Positions 18,107-27,684 are shown, counted from the stretch's first letter. The stretch is DNA of 64,000 bases from SKPS01 sp964469215 (GCA_964469215.1 CAYXYB010000004.1:1-64000), one strand, 5' to 3'. The notes: generated by a model not told the origin, from the sequence alone. Numbers and translations: made by a program.

Positions 18107-19570
18107 TTATCTGTTGATTATCAATTTGTCATGCTTAACAATTTCCTGACCTTTAAAAATCCTGTACAAATATAAACCACTTTGAATATCATTCAGTGAA
18201 ATATTGTTTTTACCATAAACTTCCCCCTGCAAAACCAACCTGCCATGAAGATCATACAAAGCGAACAATAACGGGTCTGACAGTTTTTCAACATCTACAT
18301 TGATATAACCTGAAGCAGGATTCGGATACACCTGGCAAGTGTAATCGGCAACAGCCGGTTCAACATTAATTATCAATTGAGTCCAGAATAATTCACCCTT
18401 TTCGTCCTGGAGCCATGTCTGGGAAGGATCATCAAAGAAGAAATAACTAAAGTTGGTAAGCATATGATTCAACAACTCTTTTGTTTCAGGATCGATAAAA
18501 AGAAAGGGGACAAGCAGATCGTTGAATGAAAACGAATTGTTGTAAGAATATTCACCTTTCCCTCCCAATACCCACATAGAGTTGGATTCGTCGTACCATG
18601 AAAACACCTGGGAAATCAGGTTGTTCTGAGCGTCGTAGGTTTTTTCGGTCTTATCCTGCGGAACCCAAAGTGTGGTCATATAATCGTATGAACTATTCAA
18701 TAAAATTGTATTATTTCCCTGACCATCATATGTGTATTCACTCTTCCTCTCCGGTATCCATTGGGCAGGAGATGTATCATAAAATGAAGCCATGTAAAGA
18801 CTTACCTTTCCGTTTGTATGGTACTGATATTCATCCTTACCCATTGGCTCGTAAATTTGCTGAGCATTATTCCACGTAGAAAACAGAATCTGAACCACCT
18901 GGTTCGATGCATTATACGAATGTTGCTCCATATAACCTATATACCACTGACTTCCTGTTTCATCCCAATATTCCCAGATTTTAGAGGTAAGCAATCCGGA
19001 AGTATTATATGCATAGGTTCCCTTTCTGTCGTTTTGCCAACCTGTTGTTGAGAAATCCCATCTCCAGATCATTTCTGTTTCAATCTTACCGGCATTCCAT
19101 GTATAATCTGTTTTTATGTCTCCTTCCCACTGGCTGGTATTTTCATTATAAATCTCTCTTGTAATTTTAACTGGATCCCCGCTGGGAGAATACTCGTATG
19201 TTTCCCTATTACTAGGCACCCATATAGAAGCAGAATCGTCGTATGAAAACTCCTCCTGCTTGAGAATCTGATTTCCCGGCCCCCAGTCAAACAGAAGCTT
19301 ATATCCCGGAACCCAGGCTCCATTCATAATTTCTGTTTTTAAACTATCTAAACGTTGTACTGCCTGAGACGCTGTTGCCTGTTGCATCATTTCATTCAGC
19401 ATAATAACCTGATGTAGTTTTTGGTTCCTTGTGAACTCCTGATCGACTTTCAGTGCTTTTTCAGATAAAATTTTAAGTTGCGTTTTTTTTGTTGTGCCGG
19501 AATAACTCTCCTGTGCATTAATTTGTGTAGTGAAAATTAAGATAATAACAAGAGCTAGAATCTTTTTCAT
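18107..19570 (-). CDS. T9SS cargo protein with about 41-residue YxY repeats
   Basis: A secreted 487-aa protein. A signal peptide (residues 1-19, ending INAQ) is followed by a helical stretch. About seven imperfect repeats of roughly 41 residues then cover residues 90-360. Each repeat contains a Trp-x-P/N segment, a charged Lys/Arg-x-Glu and a Tyr-x-Tyr (for example ETYEYSPSGDP, KDEYQYHTNGKV, KSEYTYDGQGNN). The C-terminus is a T9SS sorting domain (CQVYPNPASGYINVDV ... HDKLIINR). The repeats loosely resemble YD/Rhs-type beta repeats but are longer. Function is unknown; a surface scaffold or adhesin is plausible. Confidence 0.82.
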   Translation of the reverse strand: MKKILALVIILIFTTQINAQESYSGTTKKTQLKILSEKALKVDQEFTRNQKLHQVIMLNEMMQQATASQAVQRLDSLKTEIMNGAWVPGYKLLFDWGPGNQILKQEEFSYDDSASIWVPSNRETYEYSPSGDPVKITREIYNENTSQWEGDIKTDYTWNAGKIETEMIWRWDFSTTGWQNDRKGTYAYNTSGLLTSKIWEYWDETGSQWYIGYMEQHSYNASNQVVQILFSTWNNAQQIYEPMGKDEYQYHTNGKVSLYMASFYDTSPAQWIPERKSEYTYDGQGNNTILLNSSYDYMTTLWVPQDKTEKTYDAQNNLISQVFSWYDESNSMWVLGGKGEYSYNNSFSFNDLLVPFLFIDPETKELLNHMLTNFSYFFFDDPSQTWLQDEKGELFWTQLIINVEPAVADYTCQVYPNPASGYINVDVEKLSDPLLFALYDLHGRLVLQGEVYGKNNISLNDIQSGLYLYRIFKGQEIVKHDKLIINR

Positions 19571-19730
19571 CGAAATTGATTTTTTAGGTTAAAAATTTAA
19601 TTCATTGACATGGTTCATTTAACACACTATTGACTAATAAACATCTCACATGGTTGCTTCAAGGAAAATTAAAATAGATTTACATCTAAAAGCAGGTGGC
19701 ATAAAAAGGGATTTCATGATCAAGGTATGG

Positions 19731-21341
19731 CTACTTAACGGATGATTTTCTCCTTTTAGCTGTCGGGGTTTGGTTTTCAGGTTGTTCATCATCTTTAAAA
19801 TAGTACCCTTCTCTTGATAACAGCCTGTCAAGATTCGCCACTCCCAAAACGGTAACTGCCAGCACGATGGCAGAGTGTTCCTGGTATACAGGTATACTCA
19901 TGTTATAGGTATCTCTTTCGGTATGCCAGATCTCCATATAATCGAAGTTATAACCTTTGGTATCTGCAGTGGTGAAATTAAGTGTAGGTACTCCTTTAAC
20001 AGCAAAGGGGCCGCTGTCTGATGACCATGGTTTTGAAGGTAAACGGGCTGGTGTTCTTCGGGTTAATTCAAATGGGAATTCCGGATTTATACTGTTTAAT
20101 GGCTCACATACCTTTTCCATGTCGTTCCACATTGAATCGGAAACACTAATTCCGGTAGGTACCAATGGTCCGCCATCACGATTGAACATATTGGATATTT
20201 TATCCAGTTTGTCTTGATTCCTGTCGATCCAGCTCTGTGAACCGAGCAGGCCAAACTCTTCACCGGCAAAAAGAATTACAAGTATTGTACGGCGTGGTTT
20301 ACCACCTGCTTCCATTATAAGTCGTGCCGCTTCCATAACAGGTGATGCCCCGGATCCGTCGTCCACTCCACCTGTGGCAACATCATAAGCATCGAGGTGT
20401 GCAGCCATAATCACATATTCATCCGGAAAATCGGTCCCCGGTATAATGCCGATGATATTATGAAACTTAACGGGGCCGGGCCTCCAATGGTTGCGGATGT
20501 CAAATTCCAGGACTAACTCCTGACGTTCTTTAACCTTCTGTTCGATAATGCGATATTGATGTTCGTCAAGTTTGATGTCCGGTACCGGAGAAAGGCTGTC
20601 GAAACTCATATTCATGATGTTTTTTCTGTCATATAAGGCTGTGATGGGAACCGGAGCCGACTGAATTATTCCCAGAATCCCCGCTTCAACCATTTCGCGG
20701 TAAAACAATCCGGGTTCTTCAGCATAAGGCAGCAGGTCGCGCCTGAGGTCTATTGTTCTATTACTCCAGAACTCTCTTCTGGTGGCGTTATTTTTCTTCT
20801 CTGTTTCAGCATTTACATTTTTAACAGAGTCTCTTCTCTTATCAGACTCTTCAGAAAAGTCTACCGGCCATCCTTTGCTTTCACCTGAGACCAGTACCCA
20901 TGCCCCTTTGAGTTTACCTTTCATCCTGTCGAATTCGGCTTGTGTTTTGGGTTCTATCAGAACGTGACCCCGTTGCACACCTTTTGTTCCTGAGGTATAT
21001 GACGGGGTGGCAAAATGGAGATACATTCCATCAACATCAAGCATGCGGCCAAACCAGGGCCCGCGATTAAAACCAACCGGCACCTCTCCTGCCTCATCCA
21101 TGACGACCTCCATACCCCATTGCCTGAACATGGCGGCTACCCATTCGGCAGCATTGTCAAAACTGTTTGACCCCACCAGCCTTCCTCCAAACCTGTTGCA
21201 GAGCACATCGAGGTGGTGCATGGTGCGGTTATCTGCCTGACCAATGCTGATTATCCGTGTTATAACGGAATCATATTGAGGAAAAACTACGGTTGAAATC
21301 AACAGCATACAACCCAGTAATCCAATATGTTTAATACGCAT
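19731..21341 (-). CDS. M28-family zinc aminopeptidase, exported
   Basis: A 536-aa secreted metallopeptidase. It has an N-terminal signal peptide (about residues 1-22). A protease-associated type region precedes the M28 catalytic domain. Zinc-binding motifs are in order: MAAHLDAYD (His and Asp near residue 315), GGVDDGSGAS (bridging Asp) and LFAGEEFGLLGS (catalytic Glu pair near residue 358). A final His lies in IWHTERDTYN. M28 enzymes of this type release amino acids from peptides in the periplasm or outside the cell. There is no T9SS domain. The gene is monocistronic. Confidence 0.9.
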   Translation of the reverse strand: MRIKHIGLLGCMLLISTVVFPQYDSVITRIISIGQADNRTMHHLDVLCNRFGGRLVGSNSFDNAAEWVAAMFRQWGMEVVMDEAGEVPVGFNRGPWFGRMLDVDGMYLHFATPSYTSGTKGVQRGHVLIEPKTQAEFDRMKGKLKGAWVLVSGESKGWPVDFSEESDKRRDSVKNVNAETEKKNNATRREFWSNRTIDLRRDLLPYAEEPGLFYREMVEAGILGIIQSAPVPITALYDRKNIMNMSFDSLSPVPDIKLDEHQYRIIEQKVKERQELVLEFDIRNHWRPGPVKFHNIIGIIPGTDFPDEYVIMAAHLDAYDVATGGVDDGSGASPVMEAARLIMEAGGKPRRTILVILFAGEEFGLLGSQSWIDRNQDKLDKISNMFNRDGGPLVPTGISVSDSMWNDMEKVCEPLNSINPEFPFELTRRTPARLPSKPWSSDSGPFAVKGVPTLNFTTADTKGYNFDYMEIWHTERDTYNMSIPVYQEHSAIVLAVTVLGVANLDRLLSREGYYFKDDEQPENQTPTAKRRKSSVK

Positions 21342-21447
21342 ATTTAAAGTAGTTTCGGAAATTATTTATGGGGGCTAAATTAAGCAAATGATTGATCTGA
21401 GAAACTTATCTATTCATTACCTGATCAGCAATCGATTAATATTTTTT

Positions 21448-21464
21448 AATTACACGGTGTAATT
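21448..21464 (+). promoter_or_regulatory. 17-bp palindrome near promoter
   Basis: AATTACACGGTGTAATT is a perfect inverted repeat (8-bp arms around one G). It ends 15 bp before the -7 box at 21480 and so overlaps the -33 region. The arrangement suits an operator for a dimeric regulator. No regulator is identified. Confidence 0.35.
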
Positions 21465-21479
21465 TCTTTACTGTTGAAT

Positions 21480-21487
21480 TATATTTG
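21480..21487 (+). promoter_or_regulatory. -7 box of beta-helix T9SS gene
   Basis: TATATTTG matches TAnnTTTG, 48 nt before the ATG at 21536. Confidence 0.45.
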
Positions 21488-21535
21488 TAAGTCTGAAAAT
21501 TTACCGGCAAATACAAATCCTTAAAAAACCATACC

Positions 21536-24500
21536 ATGAATAGAGTGATTTTCTTTCTGACCCTGTTGGCTTTTACCACAATACTTGATGCACAGCCATT
21601 GACAGGTATAAAGACCATACCCGGTAACTATCCAAACCTGCAGGTTGCCATTGATTCACTGAATGCCTACGGTGTGGGCACTGGTGGTGTGACCTTCCAG
21701 GTTGTTGCAGGACAGGTGTTCAACCTCAATGCCAACATATATGCATTAAAGATCACCGCAACCGGTACTGCTGCCAATCCCATCATCTTTGAAAAATCAG
21801 GAGCCGGGGTAAATCCCTTGCTGCAGATCACCGGCGGAAGTGGTAATACTGATGCAGGAATATGGATAAACGGAGGTGATTATATCACAATCGACGGTAT
21901 AGATATAACATCTATGGGCACAAGTTCATCCAACTATCTTGAATACGGGGTTTTTATAAACGGAACATCAACCAATGGTTCAAGCTTTAATACTTTAAAA
22001 AATATGCGCATCAGGATGTCACTGTCCCACGGAACTGCTCATGGCATCTATGGCCTTTCAACTGCGACCACTGCAGCAGGAAGGAATTCATACAACACTG
22101 TTCAGGATATCACAATAAAAAATTCCGTCCGTGGAATCTGGTTTGAGGGAACAGCCAACCAGACGGATGTTGGCAACAGCGTTCATCAGGTTATTGTAGA
22201 TTCGGCAGGTTTACAATCCACCAATGCATACGGTATTCACATGTATTATCAGGACAGCACCCAGGTCACCAACTGTTTGATTTCTAATATTATTGGCAAT
22301 TATCATTATCATATCTACATGAATACTTCTAAAAATTTCACTATAATGGGAGATACTGTCAGAAACATATCATGTACATCCACAGGGACAGTATATTGCA
22401 TTTATGCTGCAAGTTGTTCAGGCAACAACCTTATCAAAGGAAATGTTATCCATTCTGCCACAAGTTCTGCAGGAGGTATCAATCCCATTTTCAGGCAGAT
22501 TGGATCTGCCACGACCCACATCACCGAGAATCATATTTACAACATAACATCAACATACACTGCAGGGCAGGTTTTCGGCATTATTGCACGGGATGGAACA
22601 GCCATTGATTATATATTCAGAAACACCGTTCATAACATTACATCACAGGGAAATCTGGGGGCTATAGGAATACTATTTACCAGTGCAGCCTCCAATGTGG
22701 AATACATTTACAACAACATGGTTTATGATCTGAAAGGTCCTTCGACGCCTTCAACTTATATGATTGCAGGATATTATTTCCTGGGGGGATCTGTGAAGTT
22801 TTACTACAACACGGCCTATATGAATTACACAAGTGCATCCGCCACCAACACCTCTGCGGCTTTGTATGTAAATCCTGCCAATGGAACCACTTTGGACTCA
22901 AGGAACAATATCCTTGTAAACACAACCAATGTAACCAACGGTTTAAGGGCTGCGGCATTCTGGTGGGCAGGTACATCATACTCAAATATAGCATCCACCT
23001 GCAACAACAATCTGTTGTATGCAGGAACACCGGGAGCCAAAAATCCGATCTTTTACGACGGAGTAAATTCCTATCAGACACTTCCCTCATTCAAAACTGC
23101 CGTTACACCCAGGGAATCAGCATCAGTGACAGAGATGCCACCATTTATCAGTGCTGTTTCACCATATAATTTACACATCAATCCCGGCATAACCACTCAG
23201 GCTGAAAGTGGAGGCCAACAGATTACGACACCGGTGATTTCCAATGATATTGACAACGATGTTCGATGGGGGCATACCGGATATATAGGGAACGGCACTG
23301 CACCGGATATCGGTGCTGACGAGTTTACCATCCTCAATACCGATTGCGGACTCACAGGAATGATAGCACCACAGGACACTTTCTGCAGCGGACTTCAACC
23401 TGTCACAGTCGTGCTTAAGAATTACGGACCATTCCCACTAAGCACCGTTAAGGTCAACTGGAAGGTCAACAACCTTTCTTTTCCACAATACACATGGAAC
23501 GGCAATATTGCTATAAACGGAACCGATACGGTAACCTTAGGCAACTTTTCATTTCATCATGACACAACCTATGTTGTCTCGGCATGGACATCACAACCAA
23601 ACTGGGGCTCCGACACTGCAACCTGGAATGACTCGACAGCCAAATCCGGATTCCAGATCAAGGCTCCTCCCACCCTGACCCTGACATCAACAATTATTGA
23701 TATATGCCAGGGTGATACAGCCACAGTGACCGGTACACTTACAGGCACTCAGCCATGGAGTGTTATAATATCTGACGGAACAACCGCCCATACCATCTCC
23801 AATATCACTTCCACAAACTTTTTAGCTTATTTGACACCTGTGACAACAACCACATACACAGTCTTGAACATTACTGATGCAGGAGGTTGCCCGAACACAA
23901 CCCAACAACCTCTTCAGATAAACGTTCACCCGGCCCCTCCGGCTATCATCTCAACCTCAGGATCTACTACTTGTTGTGAGGGTGATTCGGTGAACCTGTT
24001 AGGGTCCATTGGACTCAATTTCAGTTATCAATGGCGAAGGGACGGGGTAAATATCCCGAATGCCACCAGTTATGTTTATGCAGCAAAAGTTAGCGGGGCA
24101 TATTCAGTAATTATCACCAGTGCTGTTGGTTGCTCTTCAACATCAGCCCCGGTCACAGTAATTGTCAATCCGTCACCCCCGGTCTTCATCGGCAACGACA
24201 CTACTGTTGCAGCAAATGCAGTCTTATCGCTCAATGCCGGAGCCGGATTCACCGGCTACCAATGGTCAACAGGACAATTGACACAGATTATCAACGTTGA
24301 CTCATCCGGTACAGGGCTTGGCACCAGAACTGTATGGGTCAGAGTCACCGACAATCTTGGGTGTAAAGGGTCGGATACCATCCGGATTACATTTGTAACA
24401 AACCCTGGTATTGCAGATCTGTTCAATGAAAACTTAAATAATATGTTCCCCAATCCGACTACGGGGATTGTCAATATCAGACACAACGGAAATAATTCTG

Positions 24501-24679
24501 CAAATCTTAATGCAGTCATTTACACCACAGATGGCAGGTTGATTTATGAAATGCCTTTAATAACAAATCATACAGGAGAAACAGTTCTGGATATAAGCGT
24601 TCTACCTGCTTCACTTTACCTGATAAGGCTTATCTTTGACAATGGATCCTGGAATTCTGCCAGGATATTGAAAATTTAG
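21536..24679 (+). CDS. large T9SS surface protein: beta-helix plus Ig-like domains
   Basis: A secreted 1047-aa protein. It has a signal peptide (residues 1-19, ending LDAQ) and a right-handed parallel beta-helix over roughly residues 25-480, with many short NxxxGI/NTVxxI-type rungs such as GIDITSMGTSSSNY, NMRIRM and NHIYNITSTYTAG. Two or three Ig/PKD-like domains follow (CQGDTATVTGTLTGTQPW; CCEGDSVNLLGSIGLNFSYQWRRDG). The C-terminus is a T9SS sorting domain (MFPNPTTGIVNIRHNG ... SARILKI). Beta-helix modules often bind or cleave polysaccharide, but no catalytic motif is evident. It has its own promoter-like sequence with a palindrome. Confidence 0.85.
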   Translation: MNRVIFFLTLLAFTTILDAQPLTGIKTIPGNYPNLQVAIDSLNAYGVGTGGVTFQVVAGQVFNLNANIYALKITATGTAANPIIFEKSGAGVNPLLQITGGSGNTDAGIWINGGDYITIDGIDITSMGTSSSNYLEYGVFINGTSTNGSSFNTLKNMRIRMSLSHGTAHGIYGLSTATTAAGRNSYNTVQDITIKNSVRGIWFEGTANQTDVGNSVHQVIVDSAGLQSTNAYGIHMYYQDSTQVTNCLISNIIGNYHYHIYMNTSKNFTIMGDTVRNISCTSTGTVYCIYAASCSGNNLIKGNVIHSATSSAGGINPIFRQIGSATTHITENHIYNITSTYTAGQVFGIIARDGTAIDYIFRNTVHNITSQGNLGAIGILFTSAASNVEYIYNNMVYDLKGPSTPSTYMIAGYYFLGGSVKFYYNTAYMNYTSASATNTSAALYVNPANGTTLDSRNNILVNTTNVTNGLRAAAFWWAGTSYSNIASTCNNNLLYAGTPGAKNPIFYDGVNSYQTLPSFKTAVTPRESASVTEMPPFISAVSPYNLHINPGITTQAESGGQQITTPVISNDIDNDVRWGHTGYIGNGTAPDIGADEFTILNTDCGLTGMIAPQDTFCSGLQPVTVVLKNYGPFPLSTVKVNWKVNNLSFPQYTWNGNIAINGTDTVTLGNFSFHHDTTYVVSAWTSQPNWGSDTATWNDSTAKSGFQIKAPPTLTLTSTIIDICQGDTATVTGTLTGTQPWSVIISDGTTAHTISNITSTNFLAYLTPVTTTTYTVLNITDAGGCPNTTQQPLQINVHPAPPAIISTSGSTTCCEGDSVNLLGSIGLNFSYQWRRDGVNIPNATSYVYAAKVSGAYSVIITSAVGCSSTSAPVTVIVNPSPPVFIGNDTTVAANAVLSLNAGAGFTGYQWSTGQLTQIINVDSSGTGLGTRTVWVRVTDNLGCKGSDTIRITFVTNPGIADLFNENLNNMFPNPTTGIVNIRHNGNNSANLNAVIYTTDGRLIYEMPLITNHTGETVLDISVLPASLYLIRLIFDNGSWNSARILKI

Positions 24680-24709
24680 CATATCGGGTTTAAAAAAGTT
24701 CGAAGAATA

Positions 24710-24738
24710 TTGCGGTATCAAAAAAAAAGCTATTTTTG
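24710..24738 (+). promoter_or_regulatory. promoter of tRNA-Asp
   Basis: TTG (24710-24712), an 18-nt spacer and TATTTTTG (24731-24738) make a full match to the Bacteroidota -33/-7 promoter, ending 33 nt before the tRNA. Confidence 0.6.
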
Positions 24739-24771
24739 CACACGCATTTTGCAAAAGTTCTTTTTTATTAC

Positions 24772-24846
24772 GGTCCGGTAGTTCAGTTTGGTTAGAATAC
24801 ATGCCTGTCACGCATGGGGTCGCGGGTTCGAGTCCCGTCCGGACCG
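24772..24846 (+). tRNA. tRNA-Asp (anticodon GUC)
   Basis: The acceptor stem pairs GGTCCGG with CCGGACC. The anticodon stem pairs CATGC with GCATG around loop CTGTCAC, giving anticodon GTC. The T arm is GCGGG/CCCGT with TTCGAGT. The discriminator is G, as expected for Asp. No CCA is encoded. It lies just left of the accessory island, but I see no repeated tRNA 3' end marking an attachment site. Confidence 0.95.
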
Positions 24847-24852
24847 CAAAGA

Positions 24853-24879
24853 GGTTGCCTTGATGGCAACCTTTTTTTT
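24853..24879 (+). terminator. terminator of tRNA-Asp
   Basis: The stem pairs GGTTGCC with GGCAACC around a 5-nt loop and is followed by eight T. Confidence 0.88.
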
Positions 24880-25012
24880 GTTCAGGGTTCAGGGTTCTTT
24901 GGCTCGCTGCGCGAGCCTGTTCCGGGTTGTCTTGTCCTTGAATAGGTTTACACTAATTCTTGTAAAAATGGACAAAAAGAGTAAAGTTATTTCATGATGC
25001 CGCCCCACTATT

Positions 25013-25246
25013 TTAACATTGGCATATAATAAACATTACCAATTGCCCAGCAGCCCCAACCACCACCAGTCCCAACCCCACGCGAAGCCAGAGGTTTCTA
25101 CAACGGATTCTTGCCTGTATCTTTGCCGTATCCTGCGTGAAGGTGCCCCCGTCAATCATTGTAAGGTTAACAGGTGAGAAAATCAGAACCAACACAGCTC
25201 CGATGAATGTAACTGCTGAAGGGATGAATTGAAATATGTCGTTCAT
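25013..25246 (-). CDS. small two-helix membrane protein
   Basis: A 77-aa product with two hydrophobic helices (about residues 8-27 and 53-73) joined by a polar loop (DGGTFTQDTAKIQARIRCRN). I recognise no family. Its start is 17 nt after the stop of the truncated endonuclease III gene on the same strand, so it may once have been translated with it. Small size and lack of a motif keep confidence moderate. Confidence 0.45.
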   Translation of the reverse strand: MNDIFQFIPSAVTFIGAVLVLIFSPVNLTMIDGGTFTQDTAKIQARIRCRNLWLRVGLGLVVVGAAGQLVMFIICQC

Positions 25247-25263
25247 TGTTATTGGATTGTTGG

Positions 25264-25597
25264 TTAAATTAACTTCTTACACTCCTTCTCAACAATACAC
25301 TCCCCACACACCGACACCCCCGGCTTACACCAGTTCCGGCCTATCTCCCAGCACGAAAAGTCGATGATGCCGGGGAATTCAGGGTTGAGTTCCCGCGCTT
25401 TGTAGATCATCATTTCGTTGGTGGCTTATTTGGGGACGAAACCCATCCGTTTCATGACCCGGACGATGTGGACATCGGGTGAGATATTCGACACAGAATC
25501 CTCCAAAAAATAAACGATCTGGTTGGCGTGGTTTTCAAACCGGGCTTTGGCGAGACGAAGGAGGAGGGCGTGGAGAATGGGGGGTATATACGTTTGT
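25264..25597 (-). pseudogene. 3' remnant of endonuclease III-like DNA glycosylase
   Basis: The frame encodes the C-terminal part of a helix-hairpin-helix DNA glycosylase. It reads YIPPILHALLLRLAKARFENHANQ, DVHIVRVMKRMGFVPK, then a TAA at 25426-25428, then MMIYKARELNPEFPG and DFSCWEIGRNWC. The end is the [4Fe-4S] loop with spacing C-x6-C-x2-C-x5-C (WCKPGVSVCGECIVEKEC), diagnostic of endonuclease III-type enzymes. The N-terminal helix-hairpin-helix half is absent: homology stops at the junction with the AlbA_2 gene. No other piece of it is seen at the far end of the island. The family repairs oxidised bases; this copy is dead by truncation and a stop. Confidence 0.75.
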
Positions 25598-25598
25598 T

Positions 25599-26576
25599 TC
25601 ACTTGCGATGATCAATATTTACGGTGGTTAACATCACATTCTCTATGCTTTTCCCATTGGGCAGAAAAATTTCTAGATCTAGAAACTCAATCTTATCCTT
25701 TAATTGTCTATAACACTCTAATTGCCGGTTTCTTACAACATTATTCAGAAATCGAAGAGATCTATCACTTGTGAACTTCAGCCTACCACTATAATCATTT
25801 TGCGTTTCGATACTAATTTCCGGAACTGGGCCGGCATAGGTCATCTGATATTCATGATACTCTTCATTTTGCCATGGAATTTTCACCAAGACTTCCATTG
25901 AGGAAATTGTTATTGACTTCTTTCCACGATTTTCGAAATAGAAGTTTCCTTCAATAACCAGGTTTTGGCCACCTAGAGAACCTGAATGTATATTGATTAC
26001 TGTTTTGGCAAGATCAAGACTGACATCAACTTCATAATCTTCCAACTCCCCATACCGCTCCCTGTACATCCTATCCAGATCACCTCTTGAAGCACAATTC
26101 ACCGATGTGTTTTTTCTAATGAAAATACGGTGGTCTTCTGGCCTACCTTCTTTGTCTGACTTTGAGAATCGCATGAATTGCTTGATTACGTGGGGCTTGT
26201 TGGCAGATTCCGGAATGTGCAATACACTGATCGGGTGATCCTCATACAAGAAATCCAGGATGTTTATTTCGAACTCCGGGTCAACCCTGCTCCTGACGAT
26301 GCCATTTAAATCAGAAGTGTCTCTAAGCCCGGAATCTGAAAACCGGGCCGGATGGAACTTCTTATTCTTCTCATCAAACCCAAACACGATAAACCCATCT
26401 CCATCGGGAGTGTTGGCGATGGCACAGGTGTCTTTCAATAATTCATTGATACCTTTGGGGGTTGTGAAATCATACCATTGGCGCTTGAAGTCGAATTTGG
26501 ATTTCTCCTGAGAGAGACCCTGGATTGAGTTTGCGATAGATTCTTCGACCTTCTTTTTTACCTCAGTTTCATTCAT
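25599..26576 (-). CDS. AlbA_2 (Schlafen-type) domain protein
   Basis: A 325-aa protein with an AlbA_2 / Schlafen-type putative nucleic-acid- or nucleotide-binding domain over about residues 20-165. Markers are the E...FDFKRQWYDF opening, ELLKDTCAIANTPDGDGFIVFGFDE and a later FIRKNTSV. The C-terminal half (LGGQNLVIEGNFYFENRGKK ...) looks like a beta-sandwich with no family I can name. AlbA_2 proteins occur as regulators and in anti-phage islands. It is the last gene of the island operon, 57 nt after the DUF2971 gene. The ATG at 26576 is preferred to a TTG at 26612. Its stop sits exactly at the junction with the endonuclease III remnant. Confidence 0.8.
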   Translation of the reverse strand: MNETEVKKKVEESIANSIQGLSQEKSKFDFKRQWYDFTTPKGINELLKDTCAIANTPDGDGFIVFGFDEKNKKFHPARFSDSGLRDTSDLNGIVRSRVDPEFEINILDFLYEDHPISVLHIPESANKPHVIKQFMRFSKSDKEGRPEDHRIFIRKNTSVNCASRGDLDRMYRERYGELEDYEVDVSLDLAKTVINIHSGSLGGQNLVIEGNFYFENRGKKSITISSMEVLVKIPWQNEEYHEYQMTYAGPVPEISIETQNDYSGRLKFTSDRSLRFLNNVVRNRQLECYRQLKDKIEFLDLEIFLPNGKSIENVMLTTVNIDHRK

Positions 26577-26632
26577 TGTTTTGATCTTTTCTTCTGCGCG
26601 TTCAATTCTCAAATTGTCTTAATGACCTTTGG

Positions 26633-27637
26633 CTATAATGTGATAAGGCCAATCATATAAATTCCCTCGGCCTCTTTTTTAATATGAATTTGCCTTCTAT
26701 TAAGAACCAGCATATTGTCTTTTGTCAACTCTTCAAACATCATATATGCGGGAATTTTATTATTAATTATATGATCCAACAACCTCTGTCTTAAGATTGA
26801 TCTGTCACAAGATATCTGATCTTTCACTGTCAATGTGGCTTGTGTTGGCTTTGTTAAATCAGGTCTATATTCCGAAACTGTAAAGAACCTCACAGCAAGG
26901 GTGATAGACCTTACAACCTCAGGTGGATAGTCGATTAATCGTTCTATTGCTTCGTTCTGATCTATATCAAACCTCGTATCGGGAATCTTCATGTCCTTTT
27001 GACTAATAACAAAATACCGCCATTCATTTTCTGTTTCCCAAAAGGTGCCTTTCACTGTTATGTTAAACAATAATGCATTTAATGCATCTTTAAATAATTC
27101 CCCATTCACTCTCTTTAGTTCTGGCAGATATATGCTTTTTATCGGACCTATAAAATTTATCGGCAAGTGGGTTTCAATTTCTAGATTAAATCCCTGATGC
27201 CCCGTATAGTATGACCAAAGGTGTAAGCTATCAAGATTATGACACAATGACAAAATCCCCATTGTTCTGAAATGAAGGTTCCAAAGTGTAACTTGGAAGG
27301 TCTGTATAACCAAAGTTCTATTTTTACCGTATTCTTGAATAATCTCATTTTTGTCATAAGGAGGACATAAAAATTTCAGTATATTCTCAAGAGGGAAAGA
27401 TGAATAATCGATCAGATGGAGACTGCAATCAAAGGGATCATTAAGATCAAGTGGGTGTGCTATATAAAATTGCAGTTTTGTAACTGCGTCAATACTAAAT
27501 TGATTCAAAGGGTAATACTTGACCAGTGTTTCTGGAGTTCTTGGTTCTACACCATTATGCAGCACCTTAAAAACAGGCGGTTGACCTCTTTGAACATCGC
27601 TGATAAATGTATATTCATGAAATATAGTAGAAGTCAT
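26633..27637 (-). CDS. DUF2971-family protein
   Basis: A 334-aa cytosolic protein with the DUF2971 pattern. This comprises an N-terminal region with FYIAHPLDLNDPFDCSLH (the LNDPF[DE] motif), then GILSLCHNLDSLHLWSYYTGHQGFNLEIE (the CxS...lWsyYt.nHxGf motif) and ENEWRYF. DUF2971 proteins are uncharacterised in general and turn up repeatedly in mobile and defence loci. It lies 47 nt downstream of the methyltransferase gene and 57 nt upstream of the AlbA_2 gene, so the three are probably one transcript. There is no signal peptide or membrane segment. An effector or sensor role is speculation. Confidence 0.82.
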   Translation of the reverse strand: MTSTIFHEYTFISDVQRGQPPVFKVLHNGVEPRTPETLVKYYPLNQFSIDAVTKLQFYIAHPLDLNDPFDCSLHLIDYSSFPLENILKFLCPPYDKNEIIQEYGKNRTLVIQTFQVTLWNLHFRTMGILSLCHNLDSLHLWSYYTGHQGFNLEIETHLPINFIGPIKSIYLPELKRVNGELFKDALNALLFNITVKGTFWETENEWRYFVISQKDMKIPDTRFDIDQNEAIERLIDYPPEVVRSITLAVRFFTVSEYRPDLTKPTQATLTVKDQISCDRSILRQRLLDHIINNKIPAYMMFEELTKDNMLVLNRRQIHIKKEAEGIYMIGLITL

Positions 27638-27684
27638 ATCTAATAATGTTTATTGCCCATTAAATCCTATGAAATAATACCCCT

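Noticed and set aside
24772..24846. tRNA-Asp as attachment site of the island
   Set aside because: No repeat of the tRNA 3' end at the right border (around 36120-36290) and no integrase gene in between.
24901..24917. Small hairpin GGCTCGC-TGC-GCGAGCC after tRNA-Asp
   Set aside because: No T run or conserved context; the true terminator is at 24853-24879.
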